A stretch of 16,253 nucleotides of DNA, taken from Candidatus Dormiibacterota bacterium (GTDB lineage Bacteria; Chloroflexota; Dormibacteria; Aeolococcales; Aeolococcaceae). The translations under genes and the position numbers were made by a program. This document shows, in pieces, positions 14,199 through 16,253 of this stretch. Location of the stretch: assembly GCA_003153215.1 (NCBI GenBank), contig PLXL01000289.1, positions 884 through 17,136 of the forward strand, given 5' to 3'. The notes under the pieces are model-generated. The model saw only the letters and a list, made by a program, of their open reading frames with translations. It did no database searches and had not been told where the DNA came from. Positions within the stretch are counted from its first letter, which is position 1, and each line of letters opens with the position of its first letter.

Positions 14199-16234
14199 TG
14201 GGAACCTACGCCTGGATCATCCTGCTGCTCCCGCTGGCGGGCTGCGGCGCCTCTTTCGTCGCCGAGACCCCGCGGCGAGCGGCCCAGGTGTGCATGACGT
14301 TCCTGGGCATCTCCCTGATCCTGGCCCTGATCGTGCTCGGCTATCGCCTGGCCCACGAGACGACGAGCATCACCCCCGACGTCTCGACCCTCAACTACCT
14401 CTCGCTCACTCCGGGTCCGAGCGAGACGGTGACCTTCCCGTCCACCTTCCAGGTCGCGGTCGGCGTCCGTGTCGACAACTTGAGCGCCAGCTTCATGGTC
14501 CTGATCTCCTTCCTCTTCCTCGCGGTCCAGGGCCTCGGGACCTCGATGCTCCAGCACGACGCCGGCTTTCGCCGTTTCTTCTGGGCTAGCTCCCTGCTCG
14601 CGACCCTGATGCTCGGCCTGGTGCTGAGCCCCGGTCTCTTCCAGGTCTGGCTGACCCTCGGAGCGATCAGCGCGACGACCCTCGTCCTGGCTCTCCATTA
14701 CTGGCATCGTCGGGAGACGACCTCTCCCGCCCGGCGCGCCTTCACGGTGCTCCTCGGGGCTGACGCCAGCCTCCTGCTCGGACTGGCGTTCATCATCGAC
14801 AAGTTAGGACCGACCATCGGTCTCGAGTCGCCGCCCGCCGGCGGAGCCCTCGACGTCTTCGACTTCCGCCTTCTCGATCCCGCCTGGCAGGCCGCCGCGC
14901 AGGGCACCGTCGCCCACGTCGGGTACAGGAGCCTGGTGATCCTCACCGTGCTCCTGGTCGTGGCCGCGCTCGCGCATGCCGCCCAGGCTCCCTTCACGGG
15001 CTGGCTCACCGGCCTGAGGGAGGCCCCGCTGCCCGTGCTCGCCGGCATCACCGTGTCCATGCTCGCCGGGGTCGCAGTGCTGGCGCGGATCTACACCCTC
15101 CTCCTGGTCACCCCGCACGTCCTCAGCGTCCTCGCTGTGATCGGTGCGGTGGGCGCTGTCTGGCTGAGCACCGCCTGCCTTGTGTCGCGCGACATCTACC
15201 GCGTGGCGCTCCTCTCCGCGGCGGCGCAGCTTGCCTTCGCGATCACCGCCATGGGAGCGGGCGGTTACAGCGCCGGCCTGCTGATCACCTTCGTCAGCGC
15301 GCCGCTCAGCCTCCTTCTCCTGGTCACGGCGGGCAGCCTCGCCCGCGCCTACCGCACTCGCGACATCGGGGAGATGGGCGGTGCCTGGCGGCGGATGCGC
15401 CGCACCAGCCTGGGCCTCGGGCTCTGGACCGTGGCCGCCGCTGGCCTCGACCTGGTCGGCTACGACGTGGTGTCCTCCATCTTGCTCAACCGCTTCCCCA
15501 ACGGCGGTCACATGACAGGCTGGGTCCGCGACCTGGTTGCGGTTCTGGCCGTCGCCGCCGTCGTGCTGACCGCGCTGTACGCCGTCCGCCTTCTGGTCAC
15601 CGTCTGCCGCGGCACCCCGGCGGTGCGTCGCGGCTTCCTCGTGGAGAAGCTCACCGAGGCGGAGCCGCGGCTCCGGGCGCTCCAGGGCTGGACTGCGGCC
15701 GCCACCGTGGTTGCCGTCGTCATCGGGCTCCCGGGGATCGCCGCCATCGGTCACGGCAAGGGGCGCGTCCCCGCGCTCACCTTCAGCCATTGGATCTACT
15801 ACGGCGCGAGCCACCAGAACCTACCCGTCGAGGGGTGGGCGTTCGCTGCCGTGGTGGCCGCCCTGGTCGTCGGCGTGGCCGGGGGAGCCGCGGTCTCGCA
15901 GGCCAGGCTGAGCCGGCGGCTGGCTCGGATTGGACTCTGGCTCCGGCTTCCGACCCTCACCGCCACCGCTCCCGCCGCCGTGCGCCGGGCGATCGCGTTG
16001 GGTGCCCGGGTCGGGGACACCCTGGCCGGTGAGGTGGTGGCCCTTGACCACGAACTCGTCGAGCCGCTCTACGACTCGGCCGGTGACGGAATCGAGGCCG
16101 TCGCCTGGTCGATGGAGCGAGTACGGGTGCGCAAGTTGCGCATCGGGCTTGCGGTGATGCTCGCGGTGGTGCTGCTGCTCGTCGGCGCCAGCGTCCTGGC
16201 TGCGGGCGGGCACTTTCCGGTGCATACGACATGA
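14198..16234 (+). CDS. Divergent NuoL-like (antiporter-type) subunit lacking proton-channel residues
   Basis: A 678-residue polytopic membrane protein that follows the NuoL/MrpA pattern throughout, for example VDNLSASFMVLISFLF, AAQAPFTGWLTGLREAPLPVL, AGVAVLARIY and GGYSAGLL. It also has the C-terminal lateral-helix part (VEPLYDSAGDGIEAVAWSM, then a last membrane helix). By-eye alignment with E. coli NuoL shows loss of the charged path: Glu144 is Leu152, Lys229 is His260, His254 is Gly283, Lys305 is Tyr334, His334/His338/Lys342 are Ile363/Ser367/Ser371, and the helix-12 Lys399 is also gone. Asp178 is kept as Asp189. SD GAGGGGGAG is at 14181-14189. The stop overlaps the next ATG. DabB or hydrogenase-type NuoL relatives were considered, but the order J-K-L favours a complex I membrane arm. 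Confidence 0.82.
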   Translation: MGTYAWIILLLPLAGCGASFVAETPRRAAQVCMTFLGISLILALIVLGYRLAHETTSITPDVSTLNYLSLTPGPSETVTFPSTFQVAVGVRVDNLSASFMVLISFLFLAVQGLGTSMLQHDAGFRRFFWASSLLATLMLGLVLSPGLFQVWLTLGAISATTLVLALHYWHRRETTSPARRAFTVLLGADASLLLGLAFIIDKLGPTIGLESPPAGGALDVFDFRLLDPAWQAAAQGTVAHVGYRSLVILTVLLVVAALAHAAQAPFTGWLTGLREAPLPVLAGITVSMLAGVAVLARIYTLLLVTPHVLSVLAVIGAVGAVWLSTACLVSRDIYRVALLSAAAQLAFAITAMGAGGYSAGLLITFVSAPLSLLLLVTAGSLARAYRTRDIGEMGGAWRRMRRTSLGLGLWTVAAAGLDLVGYDVVSSILLNRFPNGGHMTGWVRDLVAVLAVAAVVLTALYAVRLLVTVCRGTPAVRRGFLVEKLTEAEPRLRALQGWTAAATVVAVVIGLPGIAAIGHGKGRVPALTFSHWIYYGASHQNLPVEGWAFAAVVAALVVGVAGGAAVSQARLSRRLARIGLWLRLPTLTATAPAAVRRAIALGARVGDTLAGEVVALDHELVEPLYDSAGDGIEAVAWSMERVRVRKLRIGLAVMLAVVLLLVGASVLAAGGHFPVHTT

Positions 16235-16253
16235 ACCTCCTGGCCCAGACGAC
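16231..16253 (+). CDS. Start of next gene (probably another Nuo-like membrane subunit), cut by window end
   Basis: ATG 16231 overlaps the NuoL-like stop (ATGA) and opens MNLLAQT before the window ends. By the usual gene order a NuoM-like protein would be expected, but seven codons cannot prove this. Confidence 0.45.

Noticed and set aside
14804..15814. Minus-strand open frame of 336 codons opposite the NuoL-like gene
   Set aside because: Highly polar, repetitive Gly/Asp/Glu/His-rich translation typical of a shadow of a hydrophobic membrane protein gene.

Overview
The window is a very GC-rich, gene-dense bacterial chromosome segment with many GTG starts and gene ends that overlap by 1-4 bases. 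Several genes have a TANNNT -10 box only 6-9 bases before the start codon and no Shine-Dalgarno (SD) site, which suggests leaderless mRNAs. Together with a CysO-type sulfur carrier and a Fpg/Nei-type glycosylase of the kind seen in actinobacteria, this points to the Terrabacteria side of the tree (Actinomycetota, Chloroflexota or Dormibacterota-like). That placement is inference; no rRNA or marker set is present. I saw no tRNA, rRNA, CRISPR array or transposase gene.

Region 1 (1-7854, + strand) is an aromatic amino-acid operon: the 3' part of a PLP aminotransferase, then trpE, trpG, trpC, trpF, trpB, trpA and aroA. Anthranilate synthase (TrpE+TrpG) draws from chorismate, TrpF, TrpC and the TrpAB complex finish tryptophan, and AroA (EPSP synthase) works upstream of chorismate. 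trpD (anthranilate phosphoribosyltransferase) is absent. The place where it often lies, between trpG and trpC, holds a 130-bp element with 22-bp inverted ends and two internal hairpins. It sits in the only trpE-to-trpA junction that is not a 4-bp overlap.

Region 2 (7855-11640) is mixed housekeeping. It has a Fpg/Nei-family DNA glycosylase on the minus strand, convergent with aroA across a 14-bp stem-loop. A short fumarylacetoacetate-hydrolase-family enzyme diverges from it. A Nudix-family protein, a CysO-like sulfur carrier and a VapB/VapC toxin-antitoxin pair follow.

Region 3 (11641-16253, + strand) starts with mnmA (tRNA 2-thiouridylase) and a coupled small membrane protein. After a hairpin and a promoter comes a tightly overlapped cluster of complex I membrane-arm homologues: NuoJ-like, NuoK-like, NuoL-like and the first codons of another gene. 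These proteins keep the NuoJ/K/L fold pattern but, in by-eye alignment, have lost nearly all of the charged residues needed for proton translocation. The cluster starts at the J position with no NuoA-I genes before it. This is the best candidate in the window for an undescribed system: a complex-I-like membrane assembly that probably does not pump protons in the usual way. The NuoJ-like gene has no SD and appears to be reached through a leaderless 22-codon upstream ORF.
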